From positions 1-6,828 of the forward strand of contig JAHFTM010000103.1 in NCBI GenBank assembly GCA_023269335.1: DNA of 6,828 nt, written 5' to 3'. Every line of letters starts with the position of its first letter. Positions within the stretch are counted from its first letter, which is position 1. The notes below the pieces were generated by a model that had not been told where the DNA came from, did no database searches, and saw only the letters and a list, made by a program, of their open reading frames with translations. The stretch comes from Chlamydiia bacterium. Lineage in GTDB: Bacteria > Chlamydiota > Chlamydiia > Chlamydiales > FEN-1388. Position numbers and translations under genes: made by a program. Positions 1 to 5,471 of the stretch are shown piece by piece.

Positions 1-20
1 GTATATTTTCGCTCTGAAAT

Positions 21-54
21 AAAAAAGCCACAGAAGACAATGGTTCTCTGTGGC
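21..54 (-). terminator. Intrinsic terminator after rpmA
   Basis: On the minus strand an 8-bp perfect stem (47-54 pairing with 27-34, GCCACAGA/TCTGTGGC) with a 12-nt loop is followed directly by six T residues (21-26) and then ATTT. It begins 24 bases after the L27 stop codon. This is the textbook form of a rho-independent terminator and should end the rplU-rpmA transcript, so any gene further left would need its own promoter or read-through. Confidence 0.88.
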
Positions 55-78
55 AAACATCTATGGGCCAAAACCTAT

Positions 79-333
79 TTACGCTTCTATTGAAGTAACA
101 GAAACGTAGGTGTTATTAGCCTTACGGTAGGCCACAAACCCATCTGCAACTGTATAGAGCGAGTCATCTTTTGCGCGCCTTACATTCTTTCCAGGATGCC
201 ATTTTGTACCTCGCTGACGAACGAGGATACTGCCAGCTGTTACAAACTCACCAGCACCAGCTTTAATACCAAGACGCTGTGAGTGAGAATCACGACCGTT
301 CTTTGTCGAACCTTGACCTTTCTTATGTGCCAT
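79..333 (-). CDS. rpmA: 50S ribosomal protein L27
   Basis: Ribosomal protein bL27 of the large subunit, whose N-terminal tail reaches towards the peptidyl transferase centre. The 84-residue length is normal. The N-terminus [16 protein letters not shown] is the conserved bL27 start, without the cleavable extension seen in Firmicutes. The core contains [18 protein letters not shown] followed by the [12 protein letters not shown] strand, which is diagnostic for the family. The start is supported by an AAGAGG ribosome-binding site about 7 bases upstream. It lies 23 bases downstream of rplU on the same strand, the usual L21-L27 operon arrangement, and is followed by a strong terminator. Nothing is unusual in the sequence. 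The identification is secure by recognition of the family motifs. Confidence 0.98.
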   Translation of the reverse strand: MAHKKGQGSTKNGRDSHSQRLGIKAGAGEFVTAGSILVRQRGTKWHPGKNVRRAKDDSLYTVADGFVAYRKANNTYVSVTSIEA

Positions 334-356
334 TTTAAGCCTCTTACCTTTTTTCC

Positions 357-671
357 TTAGCTGACTATATCAATGATTTTAACTTGTGAGTATCGCGCAC
401 GATGACCAAACTTTCTATACTGGTTTTTGCGGCGCTTATACTTTACAGACTGAATTTTCGGTCCTTTCACTTCATCAATCAGCTCGCCTTTCACCATGCC
501 GCCTGATACTGTTGGAGTGCCAACTTTCACAGCACCACCGGTTTCGCCAATAAATAATACTTCGCGAAACTCAATAGCATTTCCTGGTTCTGCATCGAGG
601 AGATACACACAGATGACATCCCCTTTTTTCACACGAAACTGTCGACTACCACTTCGAATAATTGCGTACAT
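357..671 (-). CDS. rplU: 50S ribosomal protein L21
   Basis: Ribosomal protein bL21 of the large subunit, which binds 23S rRNA. At 104 residues it has the usual length. The N-terminal half is the typical beta-rich part: [20 protein letters not shown], then the [19 protein letters not shown] segment. The C-terminal half holds the basic RNA-binding stretch [20 protein letters not shown] followed by VKIIDI. The ATG is preceded by GAGGA (676-680) with 4 bases of spacing. It is the first gene of a two-gene operon with rpmA. The transcript probably starts at a promoter between this gene and the terminator of the upstream tRNA-Phe gene. No anomalies are seen. Confidence 0.97.
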   Translation of the reverse strand: MYAIIRSGSRQFRVKKGDVICVYLLDAEPGNAIEFREVLFIGETGGAVKVGTPTVSGGMVKGELIDEVKGPKIQSVKYKRRKNQYRKFGHRARYSQVKIIDIVS

Positions 672-701
672 AACATCCTCTTAATCATGAAAATTGTGAT
701 A

Positions 702-731
702 ATGATAGCTAAAGCGTAAGATTTTTCACAA
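702..731 (-). promoter_or_regulatory. Candidate promoter of rplU-rpmA
   Basis: On the minus strand a -35-like TTGTGA (726-731) and a -10-like TATCAT (702-707, five of six consensus bases) are separated by 18 bases. They lie between the tRNA-Phe terminator and the rplU ribosome-binding site, exactly where an operon promoter is needed. The assignment rests on consensus similarity and position only. Confidence 0.45.
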
Positions 732-732
732 T

Positions 733-778
733 AAAAAAAGGCGAACAAGAAATCTTATACAGAGACCCTATTCGCCTT
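733..778 (-). terminator. Intrinsic terminator after tRNA-Phe
   Basis: On the minus strand an 8-bp perfect stem AAGGCGAA/TTCGCCTT (771-778 with 738-745) encloses a 25-nt loop. It is followed by a T tract (seven T from 739 down to 733, overlapping the stem end). It starts 14 bases downstream of the tRNA 3' end. The long loop is slightly unusual, but the GC-rich stem base and T run make termination of the tRNA transcript likely. Confidence 0.78.
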
Positions 779-791
779 GTAATAAACAATA

Positions 792-864
<73 letters not shown>

Positions 865-882
865 TTAAGAAAGACCCAAGAG

Positions 883-911
883 AACATACTGAATCAGCTA
901 TTTTGTTTCAA
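883..911 (-). promoter_or_regulatory. Promoter of tRNA-Phe
   Basis: On the minus strand TTGAAA (906-911, five of six -35 consensus bases) is followed after exactly 17 bases by TATGTT (883-888, four of six). Transcription from it would begin roughly 10 bases before the mature tRNA 5' end at 864. Spacing, quality and position fit a housekeeping sigma factor promoter. No experimental proof. Confidence 0.6.
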
Positions 912-951
912 TGGATATTTTCGGTGCAGGAAAGTCTGTAGTACAAGCTTT

Positions 952-982
952 CTGGGAATGGACGATCGAGGCACACTCCCAG
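952..982 (-). terminator. Hairpin after the Ser-rich gene
   Basis: In minus-strand RNA a 9-bp stem forms between 974-982 (CTGGGAGTG) and 952-960 (CATTCCCAG), with one G-U pair and a 13-nt loop, starting 12 bases after the stop codon of the 503-residue protein. The same pair would be an A-C mismatch in plus-strand RNA, so the hairpin fits minus-strand transcription better. No T tract follows, so it could be a weak or factor-assisted terminator or a 3'-end stabilising hairpin. Confidence 0.45.
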
Positions 983-994
983 AAGCCTCCATTG

Positions 995-2506
995 CTATTT
1001 CTTTGCCTGTTTGCTTTTTATGTCAGCAAGCCTCTTTTGCATTTGTGCTAACTCTTCACGTACTTTGTTTTGTTGTTCAACCACTTTTTTTTGTTTTTCG
1101 ACAGTTTCTTCCTGCTGCCCCTCCACCTCTTGCTTCTCGACTACAAGTCTATCTAGATTTCGTAGCCTGGCAGCGACGTTTGCGGGCAGTTGGCGCATAT
1201 CCATACCCTCTTCACCAGAAGCTAAGCGATAAAAATTCCACACAACGTCAATAGATTCTCCACCACCTACAAGCAAAAGTCTTCTCTCGACTGATGAAGC
1301 TCTATAGTACTTGGTGGTATTGGCAAGTCTGACTCTTTCTTCTTGCGCACGTTTTGCTGCCGCCTCTTCAGGGTGTTCCAAATCATAAATCTCAGCTTTC
1401 TTGGCTGCTTCCTGTTTAGAAAGGTCTGATATGATTCCATTACAGTCTTCCCACTTATTGACTTCCATGTTTTGTTGAATAGAGGCAAGCTCTGCTTTAC
1501 ACTGTTCAATCATTTTCAAGCGATGCTGTTCTGGAGCCGGATCAAATGCATACGCTGTCACAATCTCTCTCAGTTGTGAAACAAATTCTCTAGGCAATGC
1601 TGCAGCAATCACTTGATCTAAGGCTACTTCTGCAGGATATTTTGTGCAAGTTCGCGCTCTTTTATTTGGTCTCAGTCCATTCTCTTCTTCTGCTGGTGTA
1701 GCTGTGTCAACTTGTGGCTGAGGCTGATCTAACACTCGTTTTTTAGACGATGACGCTGACGACGCTGACGACGCTGACGACGCTGACGACGCTGACGACG
1801 CTGACGACGCTGACGACGCTGACGACGCTGACGACGATGACGACGATGATGACGATGATGATGACGAGGAAGAGGATACCGTCGCAGCCTTTGTAGCAGC
1901 AGCAGCCTGCGCTAGCAATGGCCTCAAAGCATTTTGTCTTTTTACGCAGTTATCAATTGCATACCGCAAACTCATCTGAAAAGTACCTCTATAGATCTCA
2001 GTAATCTCACAAGCACTCTTCCAGGCATCTTTTTTTTCTTTAAAGTCTTTGCTCACTGCGTAGACTACATCATTACTTACAATGAGCTCTCCATACACTG
2101 TGCTAATTTCGGCTTGCAGCGGCACTTGAAGTTCTCTTATTTTTCCATGAGCTTGTTGTAACTGAGTATTCTCACTACGAAGTTCTGCAAGAAGCTTGCC
2201 AAGCTCTTCATGATACAATCCGGCATTCGCAACAGTGGCTGGATTACTATTTTCCCAGTTACATTCAAAATTTACACGCCAAAACAGCTCTTTTACACGT
2301 GTTGCAACTTTACCTGCAGCATCAATAGCCATCTTCCAAGGCACTTTTTTATCTAGTAATTTTAACCATAACGCGTAAGGTACGTCTTTTACGGCATGCA
2401 TAGCTTCAGCCTTACTTACCTCGGTTTGCGCTGCATTTTGCATCGAGCTGAATGTATCTACATTCCTGCTTGCAACTGATCCAATTCCACTTGATAAAGC
2501 TGACAT
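995..2506 (-). CDS. Ser-rich coiled-coil protein, function unknown
   Basis: I do not recognise this 503-residue protein. The start is supported by GTGAGG five bases before the ATG. The N-terminus MSALSSGIGSVASRN is Ser/Ala-rich with no hydrophobic signal peptide, and no membrane segment is evident, so a cytosolic or type III-secreted protein is possible. Residues about 101-135 (LAELRSENTQLQQAHGKI region) look like a coiled coil. Residues 211-226 are sixteen serines, followed by Ser-Ser-Ala periodicity to 254, encoded partly by nine exact 9-bp repeats. Directly after it come KKR (255-257), an acidic/Pro/Gln spacer and RPNKRAR (279-285), which resemble nuclear localisation signals. The middle (about 290-430) is mixed alpha-helical and Trp-poor. 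Residues about 451-503 are Glu/Gln/Lys-rich with heptad-like spacing, a likely second coiled coil. It is a single gene with its own promoter region. A secreted effector or a lineage-specific structural protein are both possible; neither is shown. Confidence 0.85.
   Translation of the reverse strand: MSALSSGIGSVASRNVDTFSSMQNAAQTEVSKAEAMHAVKDVPYALWLKLLDKKVPWKMAIDAAGKVATRVKELFWRVNFECNWENSNPATVANAGLYHEELGKLLAELRSENTQLQQAHGKIRELQVPLQAEISTVYGELIVSNDVVYAVSKDFKEKKDAWKSACEITEIYRGTFQMSLRYAIDNCVKRQNALRPLLAQAAAATKAATVSSSSSSSSSSSSSSSSASSASSASSASSASSASSASSASSASSSKKRVLDQPQPQVDTATPAEEENGLRPNKRARTCTKYPAEVALDQVIAAALPREFVSQLREIVTAYAFDPAPEQHRLKMIEQCKAELASIQQNMEVNKWEDCNGIISDLSKQEAAKKAEIYDLEHPEEAAAKRAQEERVRLANTTKYYRASSVERRLLLVGGGESIDVVWNFYRLASGEEGMDMRQLPANVAARLRNLDRLVVEKQEVEGQQEETVEKQKKVVEQQNKVREELAQMQKRLADIKSKQAKK
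1754..1834 (-). repeat. Nine perfect 9-bp tandem repeats
   Basis: The plus strand reads CGCTGACGA nine times without a single mismatch, and on the coding (minus) strand this is TCG-TCA-GCG, Ser-Ser-Ala. It continues on one side into a run of sixteen serine codons (1829-1876, mostly TCG and TCA). The unit is a multiple of three, so gain or loss of copies would change linker length without shifting frame. The lack of drift suggests recent expansion or ongoing slippage. Confidence 0.95.
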
Positions 2507-2578
2507 AAAAACCTCACTATCATTATTTTTAAGTTAAAACTACTTCAAAGTACCTAATTATAATTATTTAATATTAAG

Positions 2579-2607
2579 ATTTTGTAAATAACAGACATTT
2601 ATGTCAA
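2579..2607 (-). promoter_or_regulatory. Candidate promoter of the Ser-rich gene
   Basis: On the minus strand a perfect -35 hexamer TTGACA (2602-2607) is followed after 17 bases by CAAAAT (2579-2584, four of six consensus bases). A perfect TATAAT also lies closer to the gene (2557-2562), but its best -35 partner, TTTACA, is 20 bases away. Either could be used. The inverted repeat GACAT-tt-ATGTC (2594-2605) overlaps the -35 element and could be an operator, though such short repeats occur by chance in AT-rich DNA. Confidence 0.4.
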
Positions 2608-2783
2608 AGTTAAAATCATTTAAACCGCTTTCTTGCTGAAATAGCTCTTAAAACATTAATTTTTAGACAACTGAGACTCTTCCTGCAGCAGTTCCAGCTG
2701 GTTCATAGAATAAAGCCGGATAAGCATGATAGATATGATATTCAAGGTATAATTTATTATGGTTTTCAGTAAAAGCCGAATAA

Positions 2784-2819
2784 ATCCGTCCTATCCTGCA
2801 GATCCTGCCCATCTTGTTT
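2784..2819. repeat. Degenerate 9-bp tandem repeat, four units
   Basis: Four consecutive 9-base units begin with ATC: ATCCGTCCT, ATCCTGCAG, ATCCTGCCC and ATCTTGTTT. They share a core ATCCTGC that decays outwards. The tract lies just before the first recognisable Fic-coding sequence, and in every forward frame it gives a low-complexity periodic peptide, which argues against it being coding. Its role is unknown. Confidence 0.5.
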
Positions 2820-2822
2820 TTT

Positions 2823-3322
2823 CTTTTTTCTCATTTAAAAGCCTGTTTGAAGCATGTCATTTTTTTAGCGGAAATTGCTGCTCTTCATGTACAGAACCCC
2901 AAAAAGTGAGTAACCACATCTCTTATGAGAAGTACTGTTTCAGAGGCTCTATCACGTGTCCATGCAATTTCGGATATCGTCGACATCAAGTATACATTCG
3001 CAACTCGCGCCATACACCGCCTGCCAAAGAATATCTTTTAGATAGTATGGAAGCATTTTTTCAATGTTTACAGGAGGAAGACCACCCAGGAGTTCGCGCA
3101 GTGTTAGGTCATTGTCTCTTTGTCTCTATTCATCCCTACATGGATGGAAATGGTCGTACTGGACGTTTTCTGATGAATGCCATGCTAGCCTCGGGTGGCT
3201 ATCCCTGGACAATTATTCAGGTTGAACATCGTGATCGTTACTTTGTAGCATTAGAGTCTGCAAGCGTTGATGCGAACATACTCCCATTCATTGAGTTTGT
3301 GGTTTCAGAAATGGACTGCTAG
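2823..3322 (+). pseudogene. Fic-family AMPylase gene remnant
   Basis: Fic proteins transfer AMP or related groups from nucleotides to target proteins. An open frame from 2759 to 3322 gives 187 residues, but only about residue 72 onward is Fic-like: GYRRHQVYIRNSRHTPP, then the catalytic loop HPYMDGNGRTGR (residues 125-136, nt 3131-3166) with catalytic His and the nucleotide-binding GNGRxxR. The C-terminal helices FLMNAMLASGGYPW and HRDRYFVALESAS follow, ending at PFIEFVVSEM. The upstream coding continues in another frame: 2925-2978 reads MRSTVSEALSRVHAISDI and 2838-2906 reads KACLKHVIFLAEIAALHVQN up to a TGA at 2907. So the gene carries a stop and a frameshift near 2970-2978, and its normal N-terminus is missing. 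The ATG at 2759 has only a weak, distant AAGG. Remnant is the best reading; expression of a truncated Fic core cannot be excluded. Confidence 0.8.
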
Positions 3323-3370
3323 TAGTCCAAATCAAAATTTTTTGCGGTTAATTTGAATTTGAACTACTAG
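3319..3370. repeat. Imperfect inverted repeat between convergent genes
   Basis: Arms of 21 bases (3319-3339 and 3350-3370) match at 18 positions around a 10-base loop, with perfect 8-bp outer ends CTAGTAGT/ACTACTAG. The left arm contains the last bases of the Fic remnant stop codon, and the right arm contains the protease stop codon (TAG, 3367-3369). There is no adjacent T run in either direction, so it may be a bidirectional 3'-end hairpin rather than a canonical terminator. Confidence 0.65.
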
Positions 3371-5385
3371 TTGTTTTGAGAGAGCTGCATGAGATCTTTT
3401 AACACATTGATTGCCTCTTGCCGCTGCATCTCCAAAATTACCTTGTCTACCTCTTTTCCAGTCAGCGTTTCAACAGCCTTATTGCCATCAACTCTTTTTA
3501 TCTCTGTAAGTGGCAGCCCTTGAAGAAAGTGCTGGTATTCTTCATTTTTAGCGAGCCGCTCGGCAGACTTCATTTTTAACTGTGGAATCCATTTTCGATA
3601 TTTGGTGATCGGCTCTTGCAAATAGGGAAGATAGTAGCTCTGATAAGTTGCTCTTATTGTTTCATCCAAATCAGGCAGCGTGTCATTAAAAGAGGGCTGT
3701 ATGGAATCTTGCGACAAAGGATTTTCAAGATACTGCTCACCAACTTTCCTGTGATAGTAAATCCCCGGTACAAGTACATCTGCAGTCACTCCTTCCAACT
3801 GTATGGAATGGCCAGAAACTGTATAGTAGCGCCCTATCGTTACTTTAAATGAAGGTATTGTCTCATTTTCTGTTGCCGTCTGCATTTGAATAGATCCTTT
3901 GCCATAAGTACGTTCATCGCCAACAATAATGGCAATTCCATAGTCTTTCAAAGCCTCTGTGACAATCTCTGCTGCTGATGCTGTCTGTTTTGAAGCAAGG
4001 ATCACCATAGGTCCTGAATAGCTAACTAAAGGATCAAGATCGCGAAAATAATGCAAGTGACCATCTTGCGTTTTAGAAACAGCAATCACTCCACTTTTAA
4101 TGAATAGCCCAGCCACCTTTACTGCCTGCATCAAATAACCACCAAGATTATCTCGTAAATCTAGCAGAAGACCTTTGATTTTGCCTTTTTTAGAAAGTGA
4201 TTCAAGAACGTTTTGCAAATCTTCCACACTTGAAATACCTTCCGCAGCCTCATAAAACGAATGCAGGGCTATCTCAGCAATAATACCGCCAGGAACTTTT
4301 TCATAACTTGAGTCCACACGACCTTGACTGATAACTACTTTAGCTCTCGGCAAAACAACCTGAATACTCACACCTGAATCACTTCGTAGTTCAAGACGTA
4401 CATCACTCCCCACTACTCCCTGTAACTGCTGCATCAACTCATCTAAGTTCCAATTGGCAACTTTTTGGCCATTCACAGCAATAATTTCATCGCCGACTTT
4501 GATTTTACCGCTTTTTCTAGCCGGGCTATTGTCTATCATTTTCGAAATAATAAAACTTTTGCCTTGTTCTTGAATTTCAACTCCAATCCCGATAAAATCT
4601 TTTTGTAGATTCATCTTTAAGTTCTGCGCTTCCAGTGGACTTAAAAATGCAGAATGAGCATCCAGACTAGCTGTAAAGGCATCTAGGATATGAAATGTAA
4701 AAAGATCTTCTTGCTGTGAAGCTGAAATCTGCTTACCATCTTTACTTTCATAAAGATAGCTGTTTTCAAAATTTCTTAAAGTATCTTCTACATCTTCTTT
4801 TGCAGCATCAAACGCTATCCCTTGGTTTTCTTTCGCTTTTAAAAGCTCGGTCACCTCTGCCCTTATTCGTAACTGTAGCTCTTCAGAAGTTTTTGCAAAG
4901 GGGGCCTCAAGACTAAAATCAAAGCTCGAATCATGAGGATTTTCTTTCAGCGCGCTCAGCTTATTTGCGACATCTTGGAAACTCTTATATTCTAATTTTT
5001 CCCGCAGAGACCGCGCCCTTCTAATTGCTTTTTGAAAGAGTTTGATCAGCTCGCTAAAAAATCGAAAGTTATTGTTTTCATATTCTTGAACAAGCATGTA
5101 CAGTTTTGCTTTGGAAAGATTCATAACAGGATGTGCTTCTTCTGCTAATAAATAACATCTATGAGAGTCAAATTGGTTACAAAAAAGTTGCACTGCACGA
5201 TGCATAACCTCAGCTGTCATTGTCTTTTGGCTGACATGCTCTTGAAAGATCGTATCCATAATTTTATGCACACCTTGAACTGTAAGCTGTATTTGTGTTT
5301 TGCCTTCATCGGCATTGCAAAGCGGCACAGAAAAAAGAAGCACGATACATGCACAAAATATACGGCCTGCTTGAATATGAATCAT
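3367..5385 (-). CDS. prc: Tail-specific carboxy-terminal protease (Tsp/Prc), S41 family
   Basis: Periplasmic serine protease with a Ser/Lys dyad that degrades or trims proteins from their C-terminus. The 672 residues are full length for the family. Residues 1-25 form a signal peptide: a short N-region, the hydrophobic core CACIVLLFSVPLC, and probable cleavage after CNA. The TSP_N helical domain spans about 30-220 (FDSHRCYLL at 72-80). A PDZ domain spans about 262-335 (DFIGIGVEIQ, NSPARKSGKIKVGDEIIAVNG). The S41 core, about 365-540, has GLLLDLRDNLGG (405-416), catalytic Ser470 in KQTASAAEI and Lys496 in TYGKGSIQ, with Gln500 four residues later. A helical C-terminal domain (about 545-672, DUF3340-like) follows. 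Ser-Lys spacing of 26 matches what I recall for chlamydial CT441. The start is supported by GAGG just upstream. Transcribed alone, divergent from the TPR-like gene and convergent with the Fic remnant. Confidence 0.96.
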   Translation of the reverse strand: MIHIQAGRIFCACIVLLFSVPLCNADEGKTQIQLTVQGVHKIMDTIFQEHVSQKTMTAEVMHRAVQLFCNQFDSHRCYLLAEEAHPVMNLSKAKLYMLVQEYENNNFRFFSELIKLFQKAIRRARSLREKLEYKSFQDVANKLSALKENPHDSSFDFSLEAPFAKTSEELQLRIRAEVTELLKAKENQGIAFDAAKEDVEDTLRNFENSYLYESKDGKQISASQQEDLFTFHILDAFTASLDAHSAFLSPLEAQNLKMNLQKDFIGIGVEIQEQGKSFIISKMIDNSPARKSGKIKVGDEIIAVNGQKVANWNLDELMQQLQGVVGSDVRLELRSDSGVSIQVVLPRAKVVISQGRVDSSYEKVPGGIIAEIALHSFYEAAEGISSVEDLQNVLESLSKKGKIKGLLLDLRDNLGGYLMQAVKVAGLFIKSGVIAVSKTQDGHLHYFRDLDPLVSYSGPMVILASKQTASAAEIVTEALKDYGIAIIVGDERTYGKGSIQMQTATENETIPSFKVTIGRYYTVSGHSIQLEGVTADVLVPGIYYHRKVGEQYLENPLSQDSIQPSFNDTLPDLDETIRATYQSYYLPYLQEPITKYRKWIPQLKMKSAERLAKNEEYQHFLQGLPLTEIKRVDGNKAVETLTGKEVDKVILEMQRQEAINVLKDLMQLSQNN

Positions 5386-5412
5386 TTTTCCTCGAAGTTA
5401 CTTTATTCGTTC

Positions 5413-5442
5413 TTAATACAGTACACCTATGAATTTAAGCAA
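5413..5442 (-). promoter_or_regulatory. Candidate promoter of the protease gene
   Basis: On the minus strand TTGCTT (5437-5442) and TATTAA (5413-5418, four of six -10 bases) are 18 bases apart, in the 86-bp gap between the two divergent genes and about 27 bases from the protease start codon. Both hexamers are imperfect. I could not pick a convincing promoter for the plus-strand gene in the same gap. Confidence 0.35.
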
Positions 5443-5457
5443 AAAATTAGGGCTTGT

Positions 5458-5463
5458 AAGGAG
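5458..5463 (+). promoter_or_regulatory. Strong ribosome-binding site fixing the start at 5472
   Basis: AAGGAG, an almost complete Shine-Dalgarno sequence, ends 8 bases before the ATG at 5472. It is the best ribosome-binding site in the window and settles the start codon of the right-hand gene, which continues past the edge and has no other independent confirmation. Confidence 0.85.
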
Positions 5464-5471
5464 TAATAATT

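Larger units (their letters stand above)
2507..2822. other. AT-rich intergenic region without a convincing gene
   Basis: This 316-bp stretch separates the divergently oriented Ser-rich gene (minus) and Fic remnant (plus). The left part holds the ribosome-binding site and candidate promoter elements of the Ser-rich gene, including a perfect TTGACA and a perfect TATAAT on the minus strand. The middle has only short open frames in all six readings. The right part has a 12-bp motif AAAGCCGRATAA repeated at exactly 60-bp distance (2712-2723 and 2772-2783, 11 of 12 identical) and a degenerate 9-bp tandem repeat. I see no RNA gene or mobile-element end. Confidence 0.6.

Noticed and set aside
496..684. 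Plus-strand open frame opposite rplU
   Set aside because: It lies fully antisense to the secure L21 gene, has no ribosome-binding site and reads as a composition artefact.
958..1254. Plus-strand open frames opposite the C-terminus of the Ser-rich protein
   Set aside because: They mirror the Glu/Gln/Lys-rich coiled-coil codons, giving Phe/Cys/Leu-rich peptides, and have no independent signal.
1267..1509. Second minus-strand open frame inside the Ser-rich gene
   Set aside because: It is a frame shadow of the longer frame; the long frame has the start signal and coherent helical sequence throughout.
1754..1834. Tandem repeat as a CRISPR array or iteron origin
   Set aside because: The units are 9 bp with no spacers and sit inside a coding frame, where they encode Ser-Ser-Ala.
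1751..1870. Asp-rich (GAC/GAT) reading of the repeat on the plus strand
   Set aside because: It has no start signal and no flanking coding character; it is only the complement of serine codons.
2663..2812. Minus-strand open frame of 49 codons ending in GTAAGRVSVV
   Set aside because: Its C-terminal half looks somewhat protein-like, but the start has no clear ribosome-binding site and the first residues are the periodic reading of the 9-bp repeat. Not strong enough to call a gene or a relic.
2898..2978. Programmed frameshift to express full-length Fic
   Set aside because: There is an in-frame TGA in addition to the frame change, no clear slippery heptamer at the junction, and the N-terminal part is missing anyway.
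5311..5385. Lipoprotein signal in the protease N-terminus (Cys23 after VPL)
   Set aside because: The residue before the Cys is Leu, not Gly/Ala/Ser, so it does not fit a lipobox; ordinary cleavage after CNA is more plausible.
4716..5466. Plus-strand open frames opposite the protease gene and its upstream gap
   Set aside because: They are antisense to well-defined protease domains and lack start signals.
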